Shown here one piece after another: positions 44,774-54,554 of a stretch of DNA of 55,767 nt (positions are counted from its first letter, which is position 1; every line of letters starts with the position of its first letter). The position numbers and the translations under genes are program-made. The notes under the pieces were generated by a model. That model did not search any database. It was not told where the DNA came from and saw only the letters and a list, made by a program, of their open reading frames with translations. The DNA comes from Vicingus sp036171675 (lineage in GTDB: Bacteria > Bacteroidota > Bacteroidia > Flavobacteriales_E > Vicingaceae): contig JAVHRO010000026.1 of the NCBI GenBank assembly GCA_036171675.1, forward strand, positions 1 to 55,767. The letters are read 5' to 3'.

Positions 44774-47333
44774 ATTCCTTTTCAGGTTCTGAATTGTTTT
44801 TCTTTTTCTTACCTTTTGTAATTCCAATTACAAGTTCTTCCGTATTTTCAAGTTGATCAACCAGAATAATATCTCCCTCTGTTAATTTAGATTGAATAAT
44901 TTCTTCTGCTAATGGGTCTTCCAAATATTTTTGGATAGCTCTTTTTAATGGGCGAGCACCATAATTAGTATCATAACCTTTATCCGCAATAAAATCCTTT
45001 GCCTTGTCCGTTAATTTAATTTGATACCCTAATTCGATAATTCGTTTATATAAATTTTCTAATTCAATATCAATAATTTTATGAATATCTTCTTTAGAAA
45101 GATGGTTAAACATCACTACATCATCAATTCTATTTAAAAATTCAGGAGCAAAAGCTTTTTTCAATGCATTTTGAATTACCGAAGCAGTGTGGTCATCAGC
45201 ACTTTCTTTTTTTGCAGTGGTAGTAAAACCTACACCTTGACCAAAATCCTTTAATTGACGAGAGCCTATATTTGAAGTCATGATGATAATGGTATTTTTA
45301 AAATTTACTTTTCTACCTAAACTATCGGTTAATTGACCATCATCTAGTGCTTGTAACAAAATATTAAATACATCTGGATGAGCCTTTTCAACTTCATCTA
45401 ACAATACAATAGAGTAGGGTTTTCTTCGAACTTTCTCTGTCAATTGTCCACCTTCCTCATAACCAACGTAGCCAGGAGGAGCACCAACTAATCTTGAAAC
45501 AGCAAATTTTTCCATGTATTCACTCATATCTATTCTGATTAACGCATCTTCAGAATCAAACAAGTATTTTGCTAACACTTTAGCAAGTTGAGTTTTTCCC
45601 ACACCAGTAGGTCCTAAAAATATAAACGAGCCAATTGGTTTGTTTGGATCTTTTAATCCAGCACGATTACGTTGAATAGCTTTAACAACTTTTTTAATTG
45701 CATCATCTTGCCCAATAACTTTTCCTTGTAAAAGTTCATACATTTTGAACAATTTATCACCTTCAGCTTGTGCAATACGTTGAGTAGGAATGCCAGTCAT
45801 CATCCCAACCACTTCAGCTACATTATCTTCAGAAACAGTCTCTTTATGAGATTTAGTTTCCTCGTCCCATGCATTTTTTGCTGATTCTAATTCTTTTAAA
45901 AGGTTACGTTCAGTATCTCTTAATTGAGCAGCTTCTTCATATTTTTGACTTCTAACTACTTGGTTCTTTTGTACTTTTATATCTTCTATTTTTTTCTCGA
46001 TTTCTAAAATATTTTTAGGTACTTTAATGTTGGTAATATGAACTCTTGCTCCCGCTTCATCTAAAGCATCCAATGCTTTATCAGGTAAGTGTCTATCCGT
46101 AATATATCTATCGGTTAATTTTACACACGCTTCAATGGCTTCTGGAGTATATGTAACATTGTGATGCGTTTCATATTTTTCTTTTACATTGTTGAGAATA
46201 GTAATGGTTTCTTCGACCGAAGTTGGTTCAATAAGCACTTTTTGAAATCTTCGTTCTAATGCGCCATCTTTTTCAATGTATTGACGATATTCATCTAAAG
46301 TTGTAGCTCCAATACATTGTAATTCTCCTCTAGCTAAAGCAGGTTTAAACATATTTGATGCATCCAACGAACCTGAAGCTCCTCCAGCCCCTATTATCGT
46401 ATGAATTTCATCAATAAATAAGATAATATCAGGTGATTTTTCTAATTCATTCATTACTGCTTTCATTCGTTCTTCAAACTGACCTCTATATTTGGTACCT
46501 GCTACCAGAGAAGCTAAATCAAGTGTGACAATTCGTTTTCCAAACAAAACTCGTGATACTTTCTTTTGAATTATTCTTATAGCCAACCCTTCTGCAATGG
46601 CTGACTTACCAACACCTGGTTCTCCTAACAAAATAGGGTTATTCTTTTTTCTTCGAGATAATATTTGAGAAACACGTTCTATTTCTTTTTCTCTACCAAC
46701 AATTGGGTCTAATTTACCTTCTTCTGCATACCTTGTTAAATCTCTACCGAAATTGTCTAATACTGGAGTTTTCGATTTTACATCCACTGGTTTTTGAGGA
46801 GCAGCACCCGAACCTCCACCCATAAAGCTTTTACCATCATCGTCGTCATCATTGTCAGATGGAAATTCTGCTTTAGGAGTTTGATCTTCTTCTACTAAGT
46901 TAAGAATCATGATTTCTTCTTTAACATCGTTATACGATATATTTAATTGCCCTAAAACTTTAGTTGCAACACTATTCTCTTCTTTTAAAATAGACAACAA
47001 CAAGTGTTCGGTTCCAATAATATTGTTTTTAAACATTTTAGCTTCAAGATAAGTTATTTTTAATACTTTCTCGGCTTGTTTGATTAAAGGGATGTTCGAC
47101 ATAAAATTGTTCGACGCAATTTCACCAGATTTTGTAGCACTTTCTAACATTGAACGTAGTATTTTAACGTCTACTCCTAACGATTTAAGTATTTTTATAG
47201 CTAACCCGTTTCCTTCACGAATAATACCAAGCAAAAGATGCTCAACACCAATGTAATCATGCCCAAGTCTTAACGCTTCTTCTTTACTATACGTAATAAC
47301 ATCTTTTACTTTTATTGAAAAATTTGCATCCAT
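44772..47333 (-). CDS. clpC: ATP-dependent Clp protease ATP-binding subunit ClpC
   Basis: An 853-residue AAA+ unfoldase. The N-domain (1-145) has two ClpN repeats (EHLLLGIIREGNGLA, EHLLLSILKEENSVA). A linker with an Asp run and Gly-rich stretch follows. The first AAA+ module has Walker A GEPGVGKS at 237-244 and Walker B ILFIDE. The M-domain (about 430-490) has the UVR-like KYEEAAQLRDTERNLLKEL. The second AAA+ module has GPTGVGKT at 574-581. The loop VGF after GQG is the ClpP-docking tripeptide. It unfolds substrates and feeds ClpP. The start matches the conserved N-domain. No mcsA, mcsB or ctsR lies beside it, unlike in Firmicutes. Confidence 0.95.
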   Translation of the reverse strand: MDANFSIKVKDVITYSKEEALRLGHDYIGVEHLLLGIIREGNGLAIKILKSLGVDVKILRSMLESATKSGEIASNNFMSNIPLIKQAEKVLKITYLEAKMFKNNIIGTEHLLLSILKEENSVATKVLGQLNISYNDVKEEIMILNLVEEDQTPKAEFPSDNDDDDDGKSFMGGGSGAAPQKPVDVKSKTPVLDNFGRDLTRYAEEGKLDPIVGREKEIERVSQILSRRKKNNPILLGEPGVGKSAIAEGLAIRIIQKKVSRVLFGKRIVTLDLASLVAGTKYRGQFEERMKAVMNELEKSPDIILFIDEIHTIIGAGGASGSLDASNMFKPALARGELQCIGATTLDEYRQYIEKDGALERRFQKVLIEPTSVEETITILNNVKEKYETHHNVTYTPEAIEACVKLTDRYITDRHLPDKALDALDEAGARVHITNIKVPKNILEIEKKIEDIKVQKNQVVRSQKYEEAAQLRDTERNLLKELESAKNAWDEETKSHKETVSEDNVAEVVGMMTGIPTQRIAQAEGDKLFKMYELLQGKVIGQDDAIKKVVKAIQRNRAGLKDPNKPIGSFIFLGPTGVGKTQLAKVLAKYLFDSEDALIRIDMSEYMEKFAVSRLVGAPPGYVGYEEGGQLTEKVRRKPYSIVLLDEVEKAHPDVFNILLQALDDGQLTDSLGRKVNFKNTIIIMTSNIGSRQLKDFGQGVGFTTTAKKESADDHTASVIQNALKKAFAPEFLNRIDDVVMFNHLSKEDIHKIIDIELENLYKRIIELGYQIKLTDKAKDFIADKGYDTNYGARPLKRAIQKYLEDPLAEEIIQSKLTEGDIILVDQLENTEELVIGITKGKKKKNNSEPEKE

Positions 47334-47390
47334 AAATTTTTTGTTTTTGTGTAATTACAATGATTAAAATTACGACTTCTTGCTTTATTT

Positions 47391-47398
47391 CAAAAGTA
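47391..47398 (-). promoter_or_regulatory. -7 promoter box (TACTTTTG) for clpC
   Basis: On the minus strand TACTTTTG matches TAnnTTTG exactly, 57 bases upstream of the clpC start. No clear TTTG -33 element is seen. The 225-base gap to gyrA holds both promoters and the small inverted repeat AGGTCGAAACCT (47479-47490). Confidence 0.38.
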
Positions 47399-47558
47399 AA
47401 TATATAGTATTTAAAGAAAGGTGATTAATATTTCTCATTTTTCAACAAAAATTTGTTAGTAAGTAAGTGTATTTTTTTAGGTCGAAACCTTTTTTTAATG
47501 TGTATTTTCGAGGGTCTTAAAAATAAGACTTCTTATCAATAATAATTAAACAAAAAAT

Positions 47559-50123
47559 ATGGCTGAGGGAGAAAAAATAATTAAAATAAATATTGATGAT
47601 GAAATGAAATCTGCCTACATCGATTATTCGATGTCAGTTATCGTTTCAAGAGCATTACCAGACGTTAGAGATGGGTTAAAACCAGTTCATAGAAGAATAC
47701 TTTTTGGCATGATGGAATTGGGCGTTAGATCGAACAGCGCCTATAAGAAATCAGCGAGAATTGTTGGGGAAGTTTTAGGTAAATATCATCCACATGGTGA
47801 TACTGCTGTGTATGATGCCATGGTTAGAATGGCTCAAGAATGGTCGCTTCGTTATATGTTGGTTGATGGTCAAGGTAACTTTGGCTCAGTTGATGGTGAT
47901 AGTCCTGCGGCTATGAGATACACAGAGGCACGACTTCGTAAAATCGCAGAAGAAATGCTTGCCGATATTGACAAAGAAACGGTAGATTTTAAATTGAACT
48001 TCGACGATTCATTAGAAGAACCAACGGTTCTACCATCAAAAATCCCTGGATTATTAGTAAATGGTGCTTCTGGTATTGCTGTTGGCATGGCTACGAATAT
48101 GGCTCCCCATAATTTAACTGAGGTTGTTGATGGTATAATTGCTTATATTAATAACAGAGATATTGATATCGAAGGATTAATGCAACATGTTAAAGCCCCA
48201 GATTTTCCAACAGGAGGTATTATTTACGGTTATGGTGGGGTAAAAGAAGCTTTTGAAACCGGAAGAGGTAGAATTGTTATGCGTGCAAAAACAGAATTAG
48301 AAGAGGTTGGTTCTGGTAGAATGCAGATTATTGTTACAGAAATCCCTTATCAAGTAAATAAAGCTGAAATGATTAAAAAAACAGCTGACTTGATAAATGA
48401 AAAGAAGATTGAAGGAATTTCTGATCTTAGAGATGAGTCAGATAGAAATGGAATGCGTATAGTCTATGAATTAAAAAGAGAGGCAATTGCCAATGTTGTA
48501 TTAAACAATTTATTTAAATATACAGCGTTACAAACCTCATTTAGTGTAAATAACATTGCATTAGTTAAAGGAAAGCCAATGATGTTAAATCTAAAAGATT
48601 TAATTGTTGAATTTGTAGAGTTTAGACATGAGGTAGTAGTAAAACGAGCTCAATACGATTTACGAAAAGCAGAAGAACGAGCTCATATATTAGAAGGTTT
48701 GATCATTGCTTCAGATAACATTGACGAAGTAATAAAAATAATTAGAGCATCAAATAGTCCTGACGAGGCCAGAGAGAAATTAATGGAGCGTTTTAACTTG
48801 TCTGATATTCAATCAAGAGCAATAGTTGAAATGCGTTTAAGACAATTAACAGGATTAGAGCAGGACAAACTTAGAGCAGAATTCGAACAAATCATGAAAT
48901 TAATAGAAGATTTGAAAGATATTTTAGCTAACGAAGCTCGAAGAATGCAAATCATAATTGATGAGCTTATTGACATTAAAGCACGATATGGTGATGAACG
49001 AAAAAGTGAAATTGAATATGCTGGTGGAGATTTTAGTATCGAAGATATGATTCCAGATGAAGATGTGGTGATTACTATTTCTCATTTAGGTTATATGAAA
49101 CGTACTTCATTATCTGAATATAAACTTCAAAATAGAGGAGGGGTTGGTTCAAAAGGAACTGCAACGCGTGATGAAGATTTCTTAGAACAACTTTTTGTAG
49201 CTACAACACATAATTATTTATTAGTATTTACCGCCAAAGGTAAATGTTATTGGATGCGTGTATTTGAAATACCAGAAGGAACAAAACAATCAAAAGGTAG
49301 AGCCATTCAAAATCTTATAAATATTGAACCTGACGATAAAGTACTTGCATATATCAATGTAAAAGACATAAAAGATGAAGCGTATATCAATAATAACTTC
49401 ATTATTATGTGTACGAAAAAAGGCATCATCAAAAAAACTACACTAGAAGCATACTCTAGACCTAGAGCAAATGGAATTAATGCAATAACCGTTAGAGAAG
49501 GAGATAGCCTTTTAGAAGCAAAATTAACATCGGGTAAAGATGAAATTATTATGGCTATTAAATCAGGTAGAGCTATTCGATTTAACGAAGAAAAAGTTCG
49601 TCCAATGGGAAGAAATGCTTCTGGAGTAAGAGGAGTTTCGTTACCACCTAATGGAGAAGTAATAGGTATGATTACTATAACAGATCCACAAGAAAATATA
49701 TTGGTGGTTTCTGAAAACGGTTACGGAAAACGTTCTAACATCGAAGATTACCGAGTTACAAACCGTGGTGGAAAAGGTGTTAAAACCTTAAATATTACAG
49801 AAAAAACAGGTGATTTAATTGCCATTAAAAATGTTACTGATGACGATGATTTAATGATTATCAATAAATCTGGTATTATTATCCGATTGGCTGTAAATAA
49901 TTTAAGGGTTATGGGACGTGCCACCCAAGGTGTTCGATTAATTAATTTACGAAATGGCGATGGTATTGCCGCAGTAACAAGAGTTGGTAAAAGCGAAGAA
50001 GAAGTTATTTTAGATGAAGAAGGAAATGTAATATCAACATCTTTACCTCATAATAATTTGGAAAGCGACAACAATGGCAAGGATGTTGATAATACTGCCA
50101 ACGATACAATAATTGATGAATAA
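47559..50123 (+). CDS. gyrA: DNA gyrase subunit A
   Basis: An 854-residue type II topoisomerase subunit that, with GyrB, introduces negative supercoils. The catalytic Tyr121 is in AAMRYTEARL. The quinolone-resistance region is HPHGDTAVYDAMVRMAQ, with Thr82 and Asp86 at the positions of E. coli Ser83 and Asp87. The C-terminal beta-pinwheel begins near 510 and carries a GyrA-box-like QNRGGVGSKGT. It repeats MGRNASGVRGVS and MGRATQGVRLIN as blade motifs. The tail is acidic and Asn-rich. GyrB is not in the window. It is followed 12 bases later by a TPR protein gene, likely co-transcribed. The nearest promoter-like box, TATTTTCG (47503-47510), has one mismatch. Confidence 0.97.
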   Translation: MAEGEKIIKINIDDEMKSAYIDYSMSVIVSRALPDVRDGLKPVHRRILFGMMELGVRSNSAYKKSARIVGEVLGKYHPHGDTAVYDAMVRMAQEWSLRYMLVDGQGNFGSVDGDSPAAMRYTEARLRKIAEEMLADIDKETVDFKLNFDDSLEEPTVLPSKIPGLLVNGASGIAVGMATNMAPHNLTEVVDGIIAYINNRDIDIEGLMQHVKAPDFPTGGIIYGYGGVKEAFETGRGRIVMRAKTELEEVGSGRMQIIVTEIPYQVNKAEMIKKTADLINEKKIEGISDLRDESDRNGMRIVYELKREAIANVVLNNLFKYTALQTSFSVNNIALVKGKPMMLNLKDLIVEFVEFRHEVVVKRAQYDLRKAEERAHILEGLIIASDNIDEVIKIIRASNSPDEAREKLMERFNLSDIQSRAIVEMRLRQLTGLEQDKLRAEFEQIMKLIEDLKDILANEARRMQIIIDELIDIKARYGDERKSEIEYAGGDFSIEDMIPDEDVVITISHLGYMKRTSLSEYKLQNRGGVGSKGTATRDEDFLEQLFVATTHNYLLVFTAKGKCYWMRVFEIPEGTKQSKGRAIQNLINIEPDDKVLAYINVKDIKDEAYINNNFIIMCTKKGIIKKTTLEAYSRPRANGINAITVREGDSLLEAKLTSGKDEIIMAIKSGRAIRFNEEKVRPMGRNASGVRGVSLPPNGEVIGMITITDPQENILVVSENGYGKRSNIEDYRVTNRGGKGVKTLNITEKTGDLIAIKNVTDDDDLMIINKSGIIIRLAVNNLRVMGRATQGVRLINLRNGDGIAAVTRVGKSEEEVILDEEGNVISTSLPHNNLESDNNGKDVDNTANDTIIDE

Positions 50124-50135
50124 TAAATTTATAAA

Positions 50136-51407
50136 ATGAAAAAATCTATTTTAACGCTAACAACTTTGCTGTTAAGTTCTTTAGTATTTGCCCAAAAGGC
50201 TCAAGTAGTAAGTGCATTTAATTACAATAAAGCATACGAACGTTCTCATAAATGTAGCGAATTACAAAACGGCTTAACAGCAATAAATCAAGCTATAGAA
50301 GACCCTGCTGCTAAAGAATGGGCAAAAACTTGGTATTACAGAGGTAATTTATATTTTAATGTGATTGCTAGTAAATCTGTTAAAGACCAAGAAATTTGTA
50401 CCAATATAGATGCAGATGCTCTTGAAAAATGTACTGATTCTTATTTGAAAGCCCTTGTTTTAAATTTTCAAGACCCTGAATTAAAAAAGCTCAACCTTGA
50501 GAAAGATGAAGATGTAATGAAATTTTTTATGGCATTTCAAAATAAAAGCAAAGTAGATGATGAAATGTACACCATGGATATTATGGGTGGAAAAATGCCT
50601 GGATTAGCTGGAGAATACGGTAATAAAGGAATTACTGAATTCCAAAAGAAAGATTATAAAGCTGCACAGGAAAGTTTTGGTAAATCGATGATGCTTAGCC
50701 AATTTACCGGAAAAATGGACACCATGATGATGTACAACACCGCTTTAGCTTCAGATTTGGCTGGCGATAACACTACTGCTAAACAAGTGTACGAAGGATT
50801 AATTATGTTAAAGTACAATGTTGATGGAAATGGTCCTGGTCTTTATCGTTCTTTAGCAAATATCTATACCAAAGAAGATAATAAAGAAAAAGCCCAAGAA
50901 ATCATTAAAAAAGGAAGATTAGCGTATCCAAATGATTACAATTTAATTGTTACTGAATTAGATGGTTATTTAGCTGCTGGTAAACACCAAGAAGCACTAA
51001 CTAACTTAAATTTAGCAATTACCAATAATCCAAAAAATGAAGTGTTATTTTTTGCTAGAGGAACAGTTTATGAAAATTTAAAACAAGAAGATAATGCTAT
51101 TTCCGATTATAAAAAAGCCATTGAATTAAAACCTAATTATTACGATGCTAATTTCAATTTAGGGGCCTTTTATTTCAATAAAGGTGCTGAAATAATTAAT
51201 ACTGCTAATGCTTTACCTTACAACGAGACCAAAAAATTTGATGCTTTAAAAGCGGATGCTAAAAAATTATTCGAAACTTCAATTCCTTACATTGAAAAAG
51301 CAAATCAAATAAATCCTCAAGATGTAGATACCGCTAATATGTTAATTAAAGTATATACTCAAACTGAGCAATACGATAAAGCAAAAGCCATCAAGGCTAA
51401 ATATTAA
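50136..51407 (+). CDS. Exported tetratricopeptide repeat protein
   Basis: A 423-residue periplasmic or surface TPR protein. The signal peptide (1-20) ends LLLSSLVFAQ. The body has several TPR-like helices, the clearest being GITEFQKKDYKAAQESFGKSM near 170, and ALTNLNLAITNNPKNEVLFF with NAISDYKKAIELKPNYYDAN near 290-345, followed by a final pair (YIEKANQINPQDVDTAN). TPRs mediate protein-protein contacts; partners are unknown. It sits 12 bases after gyrA. I recall this pairing from other flavobacterial genomes, but a functional link is not obvious. It ends at a terminator shared with the LysE gene. Confidence 0.85.
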   Translation: MKKSILTLTTLLLSSLVFAQKAQVVSAFNYNKAYERSHKCSELQNGLTAINQAIEDPAAKEWAKTWYYRGNLYFNVIASKSVKDQEICTNIDADALEKCTDSYLKALVLNFQDPELKKLNLEKDEDVMKFFMAFQNKSKVDDEMYTMDIMGGKMPGLAGEYGNKGITEFQKKDYKAAQESFGKSMMLSQFTGKMDTMMMYNTALASDLAGDNTTAKQVYEGLIMLKYNVDGNGPGLYRSLANIYTKEDNKEKAQEIIKKGRLAYPNDYNLIVTELDGYLAAGKHQEALTNLNLAITNNPKNEVLFFARGTVYENLKQEDNAISDYKKAIELKPNYYDANFNLGAFYFNKGAEIINTANALPYNETKKFDALKADAKKLFETSIPYIEKANQINPQDVDTANMLIKVYTQTEQYDKAKAIKAKY

Positions 51408-51430
51408 TAACATAGCTTAATTATTGAATG

Positions 51431-51462
51431 AAAAGGAAGGTTGAAAAATCTTCCTTTTTTTT
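51431..51462. terminator. Bidirectional terminator after the TPR gene
   Basis: AAAAGGAAGGTT pairs with AATCTTCCTTTT (one G-T pair) around GAAA, followed by a 10-base T-run. The converging LysE gene ends at 51463. Confidence 0.78.
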
Positions 51463-52080
51463 TTAATGATTTGAAAAAGAATAAACAAAAACCCAGACAC
51501 TAAAAATAATAAGAATAACTCCAAATACGCGGTAAATTTTTATTAAATAACTTGGATTAAGTATGGTTTTAATTCGATGAGCTAAAACCACTTTTGAAAA
51601 TTCTATTGTAAATATTCCTAACAATGCTGAGCCCAAAAAAAGAAAAACATTAGTAGTACCTGAATATGTTGTTTCAGCAATACCAATAATACCAATCCAT
51701 ACTACAAAAACAAATGGATTTACAAAGTTGATTAAAAATCCTTGAGTAAAAAAAGAAAAATAATTACGTTTAGTCAGTTTTATTTTTTCGGTGGATTGAG
51801 GTAACATTTGAGGCTTTAAAATAAATTTAATACCTAAAAATAATAATATTAATGCTCCAAATATTCCTAACCATAACTGATTTTGTGTGTTCTTAAAAAA
51901 TGGAATAGCGCCAAAAGAACAAATAGAAATACACGAAAAATCAGCAAATACAATACCTAATGCCACAAATACACCTGACCAAAACCCAGCTTCAAGGGTT
52001 GATTTAAGTAAATAAAAGAACACCGGACCTAAAAAGATAACAAATCCTAAACCTAATAAATATCCATGAAGTATTGCCAT
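51463..52080 (-). CDS. LysE/RhtB family exporter
   Basis: A 205-residue inner-membrane protein with about six hydrophobic helices, starting MAILHGYLLGLGFVIFLGP. The N-terminal GP after the first helix, the LGIKFILKP end of the third helix and VNPFVFVVWIG are typical of LysE/RhtB amino-acid exporters. Which amino acid or metabolite it exports is unknown. A TTG three codons upstream could also start it, but the ATG gives the usual LysE beginning, and a promoter box lies only 6 bases before it. The gene stands alone, converging on the gyrA/TPR unit. Confidence 0.87.
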   Translation of the reverse strand: MAILHGYLLGLGFVIFLGPVFFYLLKSTLEAGFWSGVFVALGIVFADFSCISICSFGAIPFFKNTQNQLWLGIFGALILLFLGIKFILKPQMLPQSTEKIKLTKRNYFSFFTQGFLINFVNPFVFVVWIGIIGIAETTYSGTTNVFLFLGSALLGIFTIEFSKVVLAHRIKTILNPSYLIKIYRVFGVILIIFSVWVFVYSFSNH

Positions 52081-52086
52081 AGATAA

Positions 52087-52094
52087 CAAATTTA
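52087..52094 (-). promoter_or_regulatory. -7 promoter box (TAAATTTG) for the LysE gene
   Basis: On the minus strand TAAATTTG matches the consensus exactly and ends 6 bases before the ATG, so the transcript would start at or next to the start codon. The same box has nearly the same position before pyrR. Confidence 0.45.
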
Positions 52095-52191
52095 TGAAAT
52101 TTTAAATGCTAAACTATTTTGAAGTTCAATTAATATATCTTGTCTAACTATTTTTTTTACAGCAATAAAATATATTTTTTGGATGAGATAT

Positions 52192-53163
52192 TTAATGCGA
52201 AAGGACTTCAGCTAGGTTTAATAATTCCATATTAATGGTTTGATGGTGTTTAATCGCTTTATCAAAAGGAGTGAAACTGATATCTCTATGGGTTACACCA
52301 ACCATTAAATTAGTTTTGCCGCTAATTAACGCATTCACAGCAGCATTTCCTAACCTACTTGCTAACACTCTGTCTAATGCAGATGGGCTTCCTCCACGTT
52401 GAATATGGCCTAAAACTGTAACTTTAGTATCATATTCAGGGCAAACTAACTTTACTTGTTTTGCCACATTATAAGCGCCACCCAATTCTTCTCCTTCTGC
52501 AACAATAATTATCATACTTTGTTTGTGTTGTCTTGAGTTACTTTGTAAACGATCAATTAAGGTATCTATATAGGTAGGTGTTTCTGGAACTAGAATAGCT
52601 TCAGCACCAACACCAATACCACTTCTTAATGCAATAAACCCTGCATCACGACCCATAACTTCTACAATGAACAAACGATTATGCGAACTAGCGGTATCTC
52701 TAATTTTATCTACAGCCTCTACAACTGTATTTAAAGCAGTGTCATATCCAATACAGTAATCTGTACCATACAAATCATTATCTATGGTTCCAGGTATTCC
52801 AATAAATGGAATTTTAAATTCTTGGTTAAATATTTTTGCTCCAGTAAAAGTTCCATCTCCTCCAATGGCTACAATACCATCGAGGTTATATTTTACAATA
52901 TTATCATATGCATGTTGCCTGCCTTCTTTTTGATGAAATGCTAAACAACGGGCACTTCTTAATACTGTTCCTCCACGTTGAATTATGTTACTTACATCTT
53001 TACTCAACAATGCTTTTATATTGCCTTCTATCAAGCCTTTATAACCTTCATAAATTCCATATGGTTCAATATGATTATATAAGCATGTTCTTACAACAGC
53101 TCTAACAGCAGCATTCATTCCTGGAGAATCTCCTCCCGACGTAAAAACGCCAATTTTTTTCAT
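52192..53163 (-). CDS. pfkA: ATP-dependent 6-phosphofructokinase
   Basis: A 323-residue glycolytic enzyme that phosphorylates fructose-6-phosphate with ATP. TSGGDSPGMNAAVRAVVR at 8-25 and the GGDGTFTGA loop near 102 bind ATP. IPGTIDNDLYGTD near 122-134 contains the catalytic Asp, and EVMGRDAGFIAL binds sugar phosphate. GGDGT (not GGDDS) indicates the ATP-dependent rather than the pyrophosphate type. Length matches bacterial PfkA (about 320). It stands alone on the minus strand with 59 bases to the next gene; I see a near-consensus TAACTTTA but no certain promoter. Confidence 0.96.
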   Translation of the reverse strand: MKKIGVFTSGGDSPGMNAAVRAVVRTCLYNHIEPYGIYEGYKGLIEGNIKALLSKDVSNIIQRGGTVLRSARCLAFHQKEGRQHAYDNIVKYNLDGIVAIGGDGTFTGAKIFNQEFKIPFIGIPGTIDNDLYGTDYCIGYDTALNTVVEAVDKIRDTASSHNRLFIVEVMGRDAGFIALRSGIGVGAEAILVPETPTYIDTLIDRLQSNSRQHKQSMIIIVAEGEELGGAYNVAKQVKLVCPEYDTKVTVLGHIQRGGSPSALDRVLASRLGNAAVNALISGKTNLMVGVTHRDISFTPFDKAIKHHQTINMELLNLAEVLSH

Positions 53164-53222
53164 GATTTTTATGATTAAATTACTTGATAAAGTTAATGAA
53201 TTGAATGGTTATGTGGATGAAA

Positions 53223-54392
53223 TTATAAATTTTCAGTTTCCCTTTTTCTTTTACTTCCATCATACATTTTGTAATTCATTAGTCTACATTCTAAATTACC
53301 ATTGAATAATTTTATTTTTCTACTTGGTTTTAGTCCAACTTTTTTTAAAGCTTCCATATTGGAGCTAATAAACCATGCACTATATCCATTGTATTGCTTT
53401 TTTAAGGTGTCTCCAAAAGTTTTATATAATTCATCTACATTCTCTCCAATACGCTCTCCATATGGCGGATTGCTGATAATAACACCTTCATCTTTTGGGG
53501 CCACAAAATCTTTAAAATCTTTTTTATGCAATTCAATAATATCGCTTAATCCTGCACTAGAAATATTTGCTCTTGCCATACCAAGCGCTCTACCAGATAT
53601 ATCTACTCCAATAATTTTATGTTGTGAAATTTTTTGATGTTTAATCGCCTCTTTTTTTAGTTGTTCAAAAATTGATGAGTTGTAGTTTTTCCAATTCATA
53701 AAACCAAATTGGTTTCGTTTAATGTTTGGGGCAATATTTTTGACTATCATGGCGGCTTCAATTAACAATGTTCCAGAACCACAAAACAAATCGATAAAAG
53801 TTGAATTTTTATCCCAATCGCTCAATAAGATTAAACCAGCAGCTAAATCCTCTTTGATTGGTGCAATACTTTGGCTATCCTTGTAACCTCTTTTAAATAA
53901 AGGATCTCCAGAACTGTCAATACTTAATGTACAGTTATTTTCTGCATCAATGTGTAAATTAATTCTGATATCAGGATTTTCAGTATCAATGTTCGGGCGA
54001 ACATTATATAAATCTCTAAACTGATCAACAATGGCATCTTTTGCTTTAAATGCAGCATATTTAGTATGATTGAACAAGGGTGAAAATACCGTAGAATCAA
54101 TTAGAAAGGTTTGATTAACCGAAAAATACTTATCCCATTTAATAAGTTTAACTTTATTGTATAAGTCGGTATCGCTGGTTATTTTAAATGTTTCAAGTGG
54201 TACAATAATTCTAGTAGCAGTTCTTAGCCATAAGTTTATTTTATATAAATCCGTTAGATTTCCTGTAAAACTTACTGCTCGATTTCCAATAATTGCATTA
54301 TTAATTCCAAGTTCAACCAATTCTTTAATTACCACTTCTTCCAAACCAAAAGAAGTTTTGATAATTATTTTAAATTCTTTTTCATTTATCAT
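53223..54392 (-). CDS. THUMP-domain class I SAM-dependent RNA methyltransferase
   Basis: A 389-residue enzyme. The N-terminal THUMP domain (about 45-165) binds RNA. The Rossmann methyltransferase (about 170-385) has FIDLFCGSGTLLIEAAMI for SAM and SNPPYGERIG (NPPY), typical of N2-guanine or adenine methylation. The family includes RlmL (23S rRNA m2G2445) and Trm14-like tRNA m2G6 enzymes. The rRNA target is the likelier choice, but this is an inference. Length agrees with the short RlmL/YpsC type rather than the fused RlmKL. A -7 box lies 4 bases before the ATG, so it is probably translated from a leaderless mRNA. Confidence 0.9.
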   Translation of the reverse strand: MINEKEFKIIIKTSFGLEEVVIKELVELGINNAIIGNRAVSFTGNLTDLYKINLWLRTATRIIVPLETFKITSDTDLYNKVKLIKWDKYFSVNQTFLIDSTVFSPLFNHTKYAAFKAKDAIVDQFRDLYNVRPNIDTENPDIRINLHIDAENNCTLSIDSSGDPLFKRGYKDSQSIAPIKEDLAAGLILLSDWDKNSTFIDLFCGSGTLLIEAAMIVKNIAPNIKRNQFGFMNWKNYNSSIFEQLKKEAIKHQKISQHKIIGVDISGRALGMARANISSAGLSDIIELHKKDFKDFVAPKDEGVIISNPPYGERIGENVDELYKTFGDTLKKQYNGYSAWFISSNMEALKKVGLKPSRKIKLFNGNLECRLMNYKMYDGSKRKRETENL

Positions 54393-54396
54393 GCTC

Positions 54397-54404
54397 CAAA
54401 TGTA
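54397..54404 (-). promoter_or_regulatory. -7 promoter box (TACATTTG) for the THUMP methyltransferase gene
   Basis: On the minus strand TACATTTG, then GAGC, then ATG. The box ends only 4 bases before the start codon, so initiation would fall on or inside the first codons, strongly suggesting a leaderless transcript. Confidence 0.5.
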
Positions 54405-54554
54405 CTATTAAACTGATTATTAGTTTGATAATATTTTTTTAAAAAATTATTGTTGTTTTAAATTTTAAGTATAATTGTGTAACAATTCATTTATAAATAG
54501 AGTATTGAATTTACTACATTTTATGTGAATTTTATTTTACTATAAAACAAATAA

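Noticed and set aside
47479..47490. AGGTCGAAACCT hairpin between clpC and gyrA as a terminator
   Set aside because: Only a 4-bp stem, and both neighbouring genes are transcribed away from it, so a terminator is not expected.
52081..52089. TTG start for the LysE-type exporter
   Set aside because: The ATG at 52080 gives the family-typical beginning, and the -7 promoter box would overlap the TTG start region.
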